Below are positions 28,016-36,420 of a DNA stretch of 64,000 bases, in pieces. Each line of letters opens with the position of its first letter. The stretch's first letter is position 1. The stretch lies in assembly GCF_900102515.1 (NCBI RefSeq), contig NZ_FMVS01000011.1:85980-149979 (forward strand). Direction: 5' to 3'. Both the position numbers and the translations under genes were made by a program. This stretch comes from Butyrivibrio sp. INlla14. GTDB taxonomy: Bacteria > Bacillota > Clostridia > Lachnospirales > Lachnospiraceae. The notes under the pieces are model-generated. The model ran no database searches and was not told where the DNA came from. It saw nothing but the letters and a program-made list of their open reading frames with translations.

Positions 28016-28940
28016 AATTTAGTTCCTTCTTTATCTTTTCAAGAGATTCAAGATCGCAGATATTGAAGATTCTGGCGCCTTTGACAGTTCTTTTTACAAA
28101 GGAAGAAAGGGTCTTTCCTGGCCCACACTCTATAAAGGTGTCAACGCCGTCCTCTGCCATATTAAGAAGGGTTTCCTCCCACTTTACGCTATTTGATATC
28201 TGCTCAGTCAAAAGATCTAAGATCTGGCCTTTATTTTCAGGATATAACCTTGCAGTTTTATTGGCGTAAACAGGTCTGTGTTTCTCATTTACCTTGTATA
28301 CATTGTTATCAAGAAGCTCATTTTTAAGCTGTTCTGAAGCCTCCTGCATATATGGTGTATGGAATGATCCGCTGACATTTAACTGCACAAACCTGATCTT
28401 CTCACCAGTAAGTTTTTCTTTAAAAGCTTCCATATTAGAACTGGAGCCTGAGACAACAATCTGACCAGGGCAGTTATAGTTGACAGGATAAACTTTAAAT
28501 TCATCGCAAAGAGCTTCCAGAGCTTTTTTATCCATTCCCATAACAGCAACCATGGTGCCCTTGTGTTTTTTAGAGGCTTCCTGCATGAGCTGGGCTCTTT
28601 TGCAGACAAGCTTAAAGGCGCTTTCCTTGGAAAGTGTGTCAGAAACTGCCATTCCTACTACTTCTCCCAGTGAAAAGCCCGCCACCACGTCAGGATGGAT
28701 TCCGGCACTTTCAAGGGCCAGAGCTCCTGCAATATCAGCAAGAAAAAGACAAGGCTGTGTGTTTTTAGTTTCCTTTAGCTCCTCTTCTGTGCCCTTTAGC
28801 ATCTGTATAATCGTTCCTGGCCTTATGGCCTCAGCTACTCCAAAAAAATTATGGACTGCCGGAATATTCTCATATAGATCTCTGGCCATTCCTGGGAACT
28901 GACTTCCCTGACCAGAAAATATAAATGCAATTTTTCCCAT
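28008..28940 (-). CDS. fabD: Malonyl-CoA--ACP transacylase
   Basis: A 310-residue enzyme that loads malonyl groups onto ACP. FIFSGQGSQFPGM begins the fold; the nucleophile Ser is in GFSLGE (near residue 90), and the catalytic His in VSGSFHTPYM (near 200). A good GGAGG precedes the ATG. It lies 38 bp after fabK in the operon. Confidence 0.96.
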   Translation of the reverse strand: MGKIAFIFSGQGSQFPGMARDLYENIPAVHNFFGVAEAIRPGTIIQMLKGTEEELKETKNTQPCLFLADIAGALALESAGIHPDVVAGFSLGEVVGMAVSDTLSKESAFKLVCKRAQLMQEASKKHKGTMVAVMGMDKKALEALCDEFKVYPVNYNCPGQIVVSGSSSNMEAFKEKLTGEKIRFVQLNVSGSFHTPYMQEASEQLKNELLDNNVYKVNEKHRPVYANKTARLYPENKGQILDLLTEQISNSVKWEETLLNMAEDGVDTFIECGPGKTLSSFVKRTVKGARIFNICDLESLEKIKKELNYA

Positions 28941-28978
28941 ACTTCCTCCGCAAATATGACATGACTCTTGTCAAAGAC

Positions 28979-29914
28979 TCATATAGCTATCTTTAAAAGT
29001 TTCTCTGCCTCGCCTGTAATGGATGTGATTATTTCCTTGCAGGTTCCTTCTTCTTTAACAAGGCCTGCAATCTGCCCACACATACAAGATCCTGTCTTTA
29101 CATCCCCATCAACAGCAGCTCTTCTAAGTGCTCCTGCTCCCATCTTTTCAAGCTCATCAGCTGTAGTTACTCCATCGTTTTCCTTGGACGAAAACTCTCT
29201 TGTCATGGAATTTTTTAGGGCTCTTACAGGGTGTCCCAGGCTCTTTCCAGTAACTATTGTGTCTCGGTCTTTAGCCTTTAGAACTTTTTCCTTGTAATTT
29301 GGATGGACATTACACTCCTTGGCTGTAAGGAATCTTGTTCCCATCTGAATTGCCTTTGCTCCCAGCATAAATGCTGCAGCCATTCCTCTTCCATCAGCAA
29401 TTCCTCCTGCCGCAATGACAGGGATACTGACAGCATCAACAACCTGAGGCACTAGGGCCATTGTAGTTGTATCTCCAACGTGGCCTCCTGACTCACATCC
29501 TTCTGCAACTACAGCAGATGCCCCCATTCGCTCTACCATAACTGCAAGGGCTACGCTGGCAACTACGCAGATAACCTTAACTCCATTAGAAATGAGCTTG
29601 TCCATATATTTGACAGGGTTGCCTGCACCTGTTGTAACAACCTTTATCTTTTCCTGGCATACAACGTCTACAGCTTCCTCGATATATGGGCTCATGAGCA
29701 TCAGATTTACACCAAAGGGCTTATCAGTTAATTCCTTGGCCTTTTTTATCTGGGCTCTAAGCTGCTCTCCATTAGAATTCATGGCAGCTATAAGTCCAAG
29801 TCCGCCAGCATTTGATACAGCCGCAGCAAGATCAGCATCTGCAATCCAGGCCATTCCGCCCTGAATGACTGGGTACTGTATCCCCAGCATTTCACATACA
29901 GGATTTTTTTCCAT
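28979..29914 (-). CDS. fabK: Enoyl-ACP reductase II (FMN-dependent)
   Basis: A 311-residue flavoenzyme that reduces enoyl-ACP, used instead of FabI by many Lactobacillales and Clostridia and insensitive to triclosan. The N-terminus YPVIQGGMAWIADADLAAAVSNAGGLG and the phosphate-binding block VIAAGGIADGRG match FabK/nitronate monooxygenase barrels; the fab operon context decides for FabK. GGAGG lies five bases before the ATG at 29914. It follows acpP. Confidence 0.94.
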   Translation of the reverse strand: MEKNPVCEMLGIQYPVIQGGMAWIADADLAAAVSNAGGLGLIAAMNSNGEQLRAQIKKAKELTDKPFGVNLMLMSPYIEEAVDVVCQEKIKVVTTGAGNPVKYMDKLISNGVKVICVVASVALAVMVERMGASAVVAEGCESGGHVGDTTTMALVPQVVDAVSIPVIAAGGIADGRGMAAAFMLGAKAIQMGTRFLTAKECNVHPNYKEKVLKAKDRDTIVTGKSLGHPVRALKNSMTREFSSKENDGVTTADELEKMGAGALRRAAVDGDVKTGSCMCGQIAGLVKEEGTCKEIITSITGEAEKLLKIAI

Positions 29915-29946
29915 ATTCTCCTCCAAGCAAACAGCAAATATGCGTA

Positions 29947-30174
29947 TTAAGAATTTGATGACTCGATAAGGGCTGTGAGCTTATCAATATTTGTAATGTC
30001 CTGCGAAAGCTCGATCTTGCAATCAAGTTCTTCCTGCATCTGCATTACAAGCTCCATGATGTCAAGTGAATCAAGTCCAATCTCAGAAAAAGATGCGCTT
30101 GTTGAAATCTCTGACTCCTCCTTATCAAGATACTCTGCGATAATTCTTACTATTACTGCCTTTACGTCCTTCAT
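29947..30174 (-). CDS. acpP: Acyl carrier protein
   Basis: A 75-residue acidic carrier; the Ser of GLDSLDIMEL (about residue 35) takes phosphopantetheine and carries growing acyl chains. GGAGACG lies upstream of the ATG. It is the first gene of the fab operon, starting about 60 nt after the predicted MerR-type promoter. A fabH gene, often beside acpP in Firmicutes, is missing here. Confidence 0.96.
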   Translation of the reverse strand: MKDVKAVIVRIIAEYLDKEESEISTSASFSEIGLDSLDIMELVMQMQEELDCKIELSQDITNIDKLTALIESSNS

Positions 30175-30241
30175 TTTTTTCGTCTCCTTTTATGTATGTT
30201 TTTTTGTTTGTTTTTTCTATGAAATAATTCATTTCTTTGTT

Positions 30242-30272
30242 ACAATAATCTTGGGGGTTACCCCCAGGTCAA
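30242..30272 (-). promoter_or_regulatory. MerR-type promoter/operator of the fab operon (19-bp spacer)
   Basis: On the minus strand, -35 TTGACC (30267-30272) and -10 TATTGT (30242-30247) are 19 bp apart, longer than the usual 17. The spacer holds a perfect palindrome TGGGGGT-T-ACCCCCA (30252-30266). MerR regulators bind such palindromes in overlong spacers and twist the DNA to activate. The regulator gene lies divergently 35 bp away, making it the likely binder. Confidence 0.8.
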
Positions 30273-30306
30273 GAACAAATTTTTAGAATCCATGAGGTTT
30301 TTTATT

Positions 30307-31152
30307 ATGGCAAAACATAGTTTCCAAGACGACAAGAAGGAATATTCATTATCAGTTGGACAATTCGCGAAATTATGCGGAACTACAAGGGACACCTTAA
30401 GACACTATTATGAACAGGAAATTATCATTCCAAGAGTAGATGAAAATAACGGCTATCACTATTATTCTGCTTCTCAAATTGGATCTTTTTTCTTTATAAC
30501 CACCATGAGGCAGGCCGGATGCTCTCTTCAGGAAATAAAAGAGACAATCCACTCATCCTCCAAGGAAGCAATAACAAGGCTTGCAAACGCCAAAATCCTG
30601 GATATGCAGAGGGAGCTCTTTTTAATAAATAAAAAAATAAGCGCCCTTCACCTTGGTATGTGGATTTTAAATACCTGTGAGAAACACGGCTATAATAAAA
30701 TCTATGAAGATATAGCTCCCGACATCAGTGTCTCATCCACGCCTATCAGAAACAGTGACAACGCATACCACACTGCTGATATAGCAAAAGATATCTCCGT
30801 GCATCTTAGTAAAGCTGCTGGAAATGAGACTTTGTCTACCTTTCCAACAGGCGTAACAATCAGCTATGATAATCTTTTGAAAAAGAGATATGTCTACAAC
30901 AGCATAGTAAGTCTCTCATTCCTTCCTGCCGATAATCAGGACTCCAGGTTCCTTCCTAGTAACAAAATTGTTGCCTGTTATCATGAGCATGGTCCATCAG
31001 ACATAGAAAAGCAGTACCAAAAGATGGTATCCTATATAAAGAGACATAATCTAAGGCCGCTTTCCGACCTGTACATCGTAAGCCTCATAAACTTGTACGA
31101 TAAAGAGAAGCAGCACACTTACTTTAAGTACTTGTTTATCTGCGTTGAATAA
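30307..31152 (+). CDS. MerR-family regulator, probable controller of the fab operon
   Basis: A 281-residue regulator. The N-terminal winged helix is a MerR domain (LSVGQFAKLCGTTRDTLRHYYEQEII, then GYHYYSASQIG; residues ~14-60), followed by a helical dimerisation coil (~75-110). The C-terminal part (~150-280) has a length and pattern compatible with a GyrI-like effector-binding domain, which binds small hydrophobic ligands. The ATG at 30307 follows GAGG; an upstream in-frame ATG lacks a site. It is divergent from the fab operon and shares its control region, which carries a MerR-type promoter. The effector might be an acyl-CoA or acyl-ACP; that is inference. Confidence 0.85.
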   Translation: MAKHSFQDDKKEYSLSVGQFAKLCGTTRDTLRHYYEQEIIIPRVDENNGYHYYSASQIGSFFFITTMRQAGCSLQEIKETIHSSSKEAITRLANAKILDMQRELFLINKKISALHLGMWILNTCEKHGYNKIYEDIAPDISVSSTPIRNSDNAYHTADIAKDISVHLSKAAGNETLSTFPTGVTISYDNLLKKRYVYNSIVSLSFLPADNQDSRFLPSNKIVACYHEHGPSDIEKQYQKMVSYIKRHNLRPLSDLYIVSLINLYDKEKQHTYFKYLFICVE

Positions 31153-31226
31153 GGGCGGATTGCCGGAACATCCATTTATTCGTATATATAATTGGATTAA
31201 TTTCTTATGACGGAGGAAAATAATAA

Positions 31227-32027
31227 ATGACAGAAGTAAGCAAAGTTGTAACACAGGATTTTTCCATGGATTATTTCAAGTTTGGAAATGGAAAAAGAAA
31301 TCTTGTTATCATACCTGGGCTTAGTATCCAGAGTGTTATGGGGGCAGCCAATACAGTAGCAGCTGAGTATCAGATGATGGAGGACGATTTTACTGTTTAT
31401 GTTTTTGACAGGAGAAGTGACATTCCAGAAGGCTACTCTATTTTTGATATGGCAAAAGACACAGCAGAGGCCATAAAAAAGCTTGGCCTATCTAAGGTGA
31501 GTATTTTCGGAGCCTCCCAAGGAGGAATGATAGCTATGGTAATTGCCATAAACTATCCTGATCTTGTAGAAAAGCTTGTTCTTGGTTCAACTTCATCTCA
31601 CATAAGGCCAGCACAGGCAAAGGTGCTAGAGAGCTGGATCGAACTAGCAAAAAATGGTGATGCCCACTCTCTCTACCAGAAATTTGCCAAAGAGGTCTAT
31701 CCGCCAGAAATCTACTCAGAATACTCAGACTACTTCAATGACATCAGTAACACAGTAAGCACCAAGGATCTCGAACGCTTTGTAATCCTGGCAAGTGCCA
31801 TAATTGGTTTTGACATTTCTTCTGGCCTCAAGAAAATCCAGTGTCCAACTCTTGCCATGGGCGTCTTCGAAGACGAAGTCCTTGACAGCGATGCCACCAT
31901 GGAGATAGCCGAAAACCTTGACTACCGTCCCGACTTCAAGCTCTTCATGTACATCGGCTACGGCCACGCCGCCTTCGACACCGCCCCCGACTACCGCGAC
32001 CGCATCCTCACCTTCCTGAAGGGCTGA
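31227..32027 (+). CDS. Alpha/beta hydrolase
   Basis: A 266-residue cytoplasmic alpha/beta hydrolase. The nucleophile elbow is GASQGGM (Ser at about residue 97), the acid is probably the Asp in EDEVLD, and the catalytic His lies in GYGHAAFD near residue 250. No signal peptide is seen. The substrate is unknown; such enzymes include esterases and C-C hydrolases. A strong GGAGG precedes the ATG. From about 31850 to the stop the codons switch to mostly C-ending ones, unlike the first two thirds and the neighbours. It runs straight into the large inverted repeat. Confidence 0.88.
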   Translation: MTEVSKVVTQDFSMDYFKFGNGKRNLVIIPGLSIQSVMGAANTVAAEYQMMEDDFTVYVFDRRSDIPEGYSIFDMAKDTAEAIKKLGLSKVSIFGASQGGMIAMVIAINYPDLVEKLVLGSTSSHIRPAQAKVLESWIELAKNGDAHSLYQKFAKEVYPPEIYSEYSDYFNDISNTVSTKDLERFVILASAIIGFDISSGLKKIQCPTLAMGVFEDEVLDSDATMEIAENLDYRPDFKLFMYIGYGHAAFDTAPDYRDRILTFLKG

Positions 32028-32816
32028 AACTCCCTCCACTTTTTGCCCACCACTAAATGCCAAACAGGGGCCTCTTGTTCAGAAAGATTTTTTTGTCGGT
32101 TCTCTCGCTGGGATTTAAGGCATTCCCAAAGATGCCCCAAAATCCTACGAATTAAACTCGGCTCGTCCTGGAACTTCTTAGGCGGGTGGATTTAATACTC
32201 GCGAGCGTTAGCAAAAAGTTCCATTTTCTAATGCTCCCAAAGCAGCCTTTCCCGCGCATGCGAAGCGTTGTTTGAAGCAGGACGGCGGAAAAAGATATCT
32301 AAAGAAAATGCCATTTGACGCCTTGCGTCATAAAAAAATGCGAAATCAATCTCTTAGTGTACTTAAAGAAGTTGATTTCGCATTTTTTGTTATGCCCGCT
32401 ATGCGGGCTATGGCATTTTCTATTGTAATACTTCTGACCGTCCTGCAAGTTTACGCTGCAGCATGCGCATTGAAAGAAAGGCTGCGGGAGCATCTGAGAA
32501 AATGCGCACTTTTTGATCGCGAGCGAGATTAAATCTCTTGCCGTAGGAGGCCAGGACGAGCCTCGGACAGGTAATTCGTAAGCAGGATTTTGGGACACTT
32601 TGGGAAAGCTCTTAAATCCGCAGTTCTTTCTTACGCCAAAAAAATCTTTCTTGAACAGCGAGGCCCCATCGTTCACTTTTTGTGAATGCAAAAAAGTGGA
32701 GGGGTGATGCGGGGTTATTTGTAGAGGTGAGGATTATAGTGTAGAATAAGATGCTAGGTGATAGCGGCGGCGATGGTGTCGCAGGCGGTAATTTTTGTTG
32801 ATGAGGTTTTAGTGTT
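32028..32816. repeat. Large imperfect inverted repeat (~670 bp) with mirrored hairpins
   Basis: The gap holds two long arms that match each other in reverse complement in at least nine blocks. Pairs are 32033-32046/32688-32702, 32067-32096/32635-32666, 32110-32154/32571-32621, 32160-32171/32551-32562, 32189-32206/32518-32535, 32212-32252/32477-32515, 32255-32269/32453-32468, 32277-32285/32438-32446 and 32304-32314/32410-32420. The centre is a perfect 17-bp stem (32333-32349/32372-32388). Each arm has a 6-bp hairpin with 3-nt loop (32316-32330, 32394-32408) whose sequences differ yet still pair. GC is higher than in nearby gaps. No transposase or clear target duplication is seen. The last ~110 bp (32703-32816) are outside the repeat. 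Confidence 0.85.
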
Positions 32817-34649
32817 ATGGCTTTTGATGGAATTACAATTGCAAATCTGACTAGAGATTTTAATGACTACTTGGTTGGTGGTCGTATATATAAGATTGCT
32901 CAGACTGAAAGTGATGAGCTTTTTATTACGGTTAAGCTTTCGTATGAGAATGCGGAGAAGTTTGGGATTAAGCAGGTCAAGCTGGTTTTATCTGCTGATG
33001 CGTCTCTACCACTTACATATTTAACGGATGAGACTAAGGCTTCTCCTATGACTGCCCCTAATTTCTGCATGCTTCTTAGAAAGCATATCCAGAATGGAAG
33101 GATCATGTCTATTACTCAGCCTGGTGGACTTGAGAGAATCATCAGGTTTGAGGTTGAGCACTTAGATGAAATGGGTGATCTAAGGCATAAGGTTCTCCTC
33201 ATAGAGATAATGGGCAAATACAGTAACATAATCTTTACAGATGAAAACAATATTATAATTGATAGTATTAAGCATATTCCTGCTTCTGTAAGCTCTGTAC
33301 GAGAGGTTCTCCCAGGAAGAGAATACTTCATTCCTTCTCAGGATAAGGCTAATCCTCTTACTACAACTGCTGATGAGTTTTCAAGCTGTGTCCTGAGTAA
33401 AGGCATGCCTTTATTTAAGGCTATTTATTCAAGCTATACAGGACTTTCTCCTATCGTAGCTCAGGAAATCTGTTATAGAAGCGGCGTTGATGCAGACAAA
33501 TCTGCAATTGCGCTTGATACTACTGAATCTATAGCTGTATATAGAGCATATAATGATGTAATGGAGCTTGTTCGAAATGGCTCTTTTACTCCTGCCATAA
33601 TTTATGAAAATGATGCTCCCAAGGAGTATTGCTCTATTCCGCTGACATTGTACGGTGTTTCAGAGAATGCTGAAAAGTCGCAGGATATAGAAGTAAATAG
33701 CGAAGGAACTAATGGCGGATATGATTACACTCTCTTTGAGAATATATCTACTCTTCTTCAAAACTACTATGCTGAAAAGAATGTAGTTACCCGTATCCGT
33801 CAGAAGTCTGTTGATCTTAGAAAGATTGTTCAGACTGCCCTTGAGCGAAATGTCCGCAAATATGACCTTCAGCTCAAGCAGATGAAAGACAGCGAGAAAA
33901 AGGACAAGTACAGGATTTATGGAGAGCTTCTTACAGTTTACGGCTACAGTGCTGAGCCCGGAGCAGAAAAAATAACTGTAAATGACTATAACACTGGCAA
34001 AGATGTGACCATAACTTTAGATCCTACTCTTACACCTTCTCAGAATGCCAAGAAGTACTTTGACAAATATACAAAGCTAAAGAGAACTGCTGAAGCCTTA
34101 GATGAGCAGATGAGGGAAACAAAAGAGGCTATTGACCAGCTTGAGTCCATTCAGACTGCTCTTGAAATAGCCCAGAAGGAAGAAGACTTATCACAGATCA
34201 AGCTAGAGCTTGCACAGAGCGGCTACATCAAGCAGCACTTTTCTGGCAAAAACGGCCGACGTGAAAAGATCACAAGTAAACCCTTCCACTATCTATCAAG
34301 CGATGGTTTTGATATATTCGTTGGAAAAAATAATATTCAGAATGATGAACTTACCTTTAAAACTGCTAACGGTGGCGACTGGTGGTTCCATGCCAAAAAG
34401 ATTCCCGGATCCCACGTAGTTCTTATAACTAAGGGTAAAGAAGTCCCAGACAGGGCCTTTGAAGAGGCTGCAGCCCTTGCTGCCTTCTACTCTAAGGGAA
34501 AGGTCCAGGAAAAAGTTGAAATAGACTACGTTCAGAGAAAAGAAGTAAAAAAGCCAGGAGGCGCCAAGCCCGGATTTGTTGTATATTACACAAACTACTC
34601 CATGGCTATTGCTCCTGATATTTCATCGCTTAAACTTATCAGTGACTAA
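32817..34649 (+). CDS. rqcH: NFACT-family ribosome quality control protein RqcH
   Basis: A 610-residue protein of the NFACT (FbpA/RqcH/NEMF) family. In Bacillus, RqcH binds stalled 50S subunits and recruits tRNA-Ala to add C-terminal alanine tails marking stuck nascent chains. The N-terminal NFACT-N domain starts MAFDGITIANLTRDF; the middle is a coiled coil (~370-480). The C-terminal NFACT-R domain has the hallmark WWFHAKKIPGSHVVL and HP-like GGAKPGFVVYYTNYS. The length is near the family norm (~570). The older name, fibronectin-binding protein, reflects a side observation. GAGG lies 10 bp before the ATG. Confidence 0.93.
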   Translation: MAFDGITIANLTRDFNDYLVGGRIYKIAQTESDELFITVKLSYENAEKFGIKQVKLVLSADASLPLTYLTDETKASPMTAPNFCMLLRKHIQNGRIMSITQPGGLERIIRFEVEHLDEMGDLRHKVLLIEIMGKYSNIIFTDENNIIIDSIKHIPASVSSVREVLPGREYFIPSQDKANPLTTTADEFSSCVLSKGMPLFKAIYSSYTGLSPIVAQEICYRSGVDADKSAIALDTTESIAVYRAYNDVMELVRNGSFTPAIIYENDAPKEYCSIPLTLYGVSENAEKSQDIEVNSEGTNGGYDYTLFENISTLLQNYYAEKNVVTRIRQKSVDLRKIVQTALERNVRKYDLQLKQMKDSEKKDKYRIYGELLTVYGYSAEPGAEKITVNDYNTGKDVTITLDPTLTPSQNAKKYFDKYTKLKRTAEALDEQMRETKEAIDQLESIQTALEIAQKEEDLSQIKLELAQSGYIKQHFSGKNGRREKITSKPFHYLSSDGFDIFVGKNNIQNDELTFKTANGGDWWFHAKKIPGSHVVLITKGKEVPDRAFEEAAALAAFYSKGKVQEKVEIDYVQRKEVKKPGGAKPGFVVYYTNYSMAIAPDISSLKLISD

Positions 34650-34725
34650 TTCATACTCAACTGATGTAATTCTTAATTATATCCAAGCAACTGGTCATCT
34701 CAGCTGACATATTTCATATCAATCA

Positions 34726-34783
34726 TTAAAAAGCTCCACTATGAATAAGACTAAACCCAAAAGTCTACTTCATAGCGGAGCTT
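34726..34783 (-). terminator. Terminator between rqcH and the convergent MATE gene
   Basis: A 15-bp stem with one mismatch (34731-34745 with 34769-34783) is followed on the minus strand by TTTTTAATG. It lies just past the MATE stop and probably ends both convergent transcripts. Confidence 0.8.
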
Positions 34784-34786
34784 ACT

Positions 34787-36157
34787 TTAATTAGATATCT
34801 TTTTTCTCTTATTCCATAAAAACATTCTGATAAGGAACAACAAGCCTCTTACGCACAGTTCTGTACACATAGCAATCCAGGCACCCTTAAGACCATACCT
34901 TGATCCCAGGAAAATTGCCAGTGGGATTCTGACCATCCAAACACTTGCAAGGTTTAAAATGCTTGATAGAAGGGTTTCACCTGCCCCTCTAAATACTCCG
35001 GCTGCAGTAATGGCTGCGCCATAGAATAATTCAGCAAAGGCCTCGATCCTTAGTATTTCTGTTCCAAGAACTCTTATCGTAGGATCTGGTGATAGTATTC
35101 CTATCATCTGAGGTGCAAACACCCACATCAAAAATCCGCTAAAGCCCATAACAGCCATGCCCAGGATCACACACATCCATCCAAGGCGCTTTGCCTCATC
35201 TCTTCTCCTAGCACCTATGCACTGTCCTACAATCGTGGTAGCCGCAACTCCAATTCCAAAGCCCGGCATATAGCAAAGGCTCTCTGCTGTTATGGAAAAA
35301 GAATTGGCTGCCACCGCCTCTGTTCCAAACTGAGAAACAATTCTAGTAAAAGCCACATAGGCAAAGCCCATTATTATATTATCTACAGCAACGGGTATAG
35401 CTATCTTAAGAGCATGTGGTATATCTTTTCCTACAAAGGAGTAAAACGAAGACTTCTCTTTTTCTTTTCTCCCTAAAAGATGAAGCATTGGAGACTTGAC
35501 TAGTAATATATACATCATTATCACAGTTGTTATCACAATCGATATAGATGTACCAAGAGCTGCGCCCACAACACCAAGGATTGGGATAAGCAGCGCATTA
35601 AAAAGGACATCAAGGCCACACATTATAACGCTAAGTATGCTTGGGACCTTGATATTTCCGCTACTTTGTATCATTCCCTGAGATATGTAGAGCATTTCAT
35701 GAACAGGAATTGTCAGTGCATATACCAAAAAATAGGCTGAAGCGTCTCTTCTGATTTCGACTGCTCCTCCCATCCAGGTTGGGAGAAACTGGCTGATTGA
35801 TACGCAAACCGCCATAAGTGCAATGCCAAAGCCAAGAACGCACAATAATCCCCACTTAACAATAGCTCTTGCTCCAGCTTCATCTCTGGCTCCTATCTTG
35901 TGAGCGACACTAACAGTAAAGCCCATGCTGGCAGCCGTCATAAGACCTCCAATAAGCCATGTTGTGCTGGTCACAAGCCCGATAGCCGCAGATTCATTTG
36001 GTCCCAAATGCCCTACCATTGAGGCATCTATATATTGCATGATAACCGATGATAGCTGAGCCAGGATTGCTGGCAAAGAGAGTCTTATTATCAGAAGAAT
36101 TTCTTCTCTAAGTGTTAGTTTATCTCCATTTCTAATGGCTAAAAGATGGTCTTTCAT
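34787..36157 (-). CDS. MATE-family efflux transporter
   Basis: A 456-residue protein with about 12 hydrophobic helices in two similar halves, of the MATE (NorM/DinF) family that exports drugs or metabolites using Na+ or H+ gradients. LPAILAQLSSVIMQYIDASMVGHLGP near the N-terminus is typical, and the second half repeats the pattern (VAVDNIIMGFAYVAFTRI). The substrate is unknown. The start has only a weak AGG close to the ATG. It is a lone gene with its own terminator. Confidence 0.92.
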   Translation of the reverse strand: MKDHLLAIRNGDKLTLREEILLIIRLSLPAILAQLSSVIMQYIDASMVGHLGPNESAAIGLVTSTTWLIGGLMTAASMGFTVSVAHKIGARDEAGARAIVKWGLLCVLGFGIALMAVCVSISQFLPTWMGGAVEIRRDASAYFLVYALTIPVHEMLYISQGMIQSSGNIKVPSILSVIMCGLDVLFNALLIPILGVVGAALGTSISIVITTVIMMYILLVKSPMLHLLGRKEKEKSSFYSFVGKDIPHALKIAIPVAVDNIIMGFAYVAFTRIVSQFGTEAVAANSFSITAESLCYMPGFGIGVAATTIVGQCIGARRRDEAKRLGWMCVILGMAVMGFSGFLMWVFAPQMIGILSPDPTIRVLGTEILRIEAFAELFYGAAITAAGVFRGAGETLLSSILNLASVWMVRIPLAIFLGSRYGLKGAWIAMCTELCVRGLLFLIRMFLWNKRKKISN

Positions 36158-36222
36158 TCCTATACTGATCAGATATGCAGCATATACCTACACATCAGAT
36201 TTTCCCCTTGTTACTCAAGATA

Positions 36223-36253
36223 AGTGCCTCGAACTATCAAAGGCTGAGGCACT
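36223..36253. other. Small inverted repeat in the MATE/LacI-GGDEF intergenic region
   Basis: AGTGCCTC (36223-36230) and GAGGCACT (36246-36253) form an 8-bp stem in the divergent gap. It may be a regulator site or a leader hairpin; no T-run follows. Confidence 0.4.
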
Positions 36254-36331
36254 GCTACATTTTACATTGCGCGCTATCTATTTGCAACTGCCAAAACCTC
36301 AATAGCCTCAAAAGTGTACAAGATAATCCTA

Positions 36332-36360
36332 TTGTTATAAATATAAAAAGTATATAAAAT
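36332..36360 (+). promoter_or_regulatory. Possible promoter for the LacI-GGDEF gene
   Basis: TTGTTA (36332-36337), a 17-bp spacer and TAAAAT (36355-36360), about 60 bp before the start. The AT-rich context leaves other choices open. Confidence 0.45.
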
Positions 36361-36420
36361 TATAGATAAGCTTTCGTTTTAGAATGAATACTCTAGTACA
36401 GTTTTGAGGGGTTACAAGAG

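Noticed and set aside
32272..32532. 86-codon plus-strand frame in the same repeat
   Set aside because: Also dictated by the inverted repeat; no ribosome site and no recognisable domain.
32299..32691. 130-codon open frame on the minus strand inside the inverted repeat
   Set aside because: It spans both arms and the central hairpin, so its sequence is explained by the repeat. It has no ribosome site and an odd Cys/Lys/His-rich make-up.
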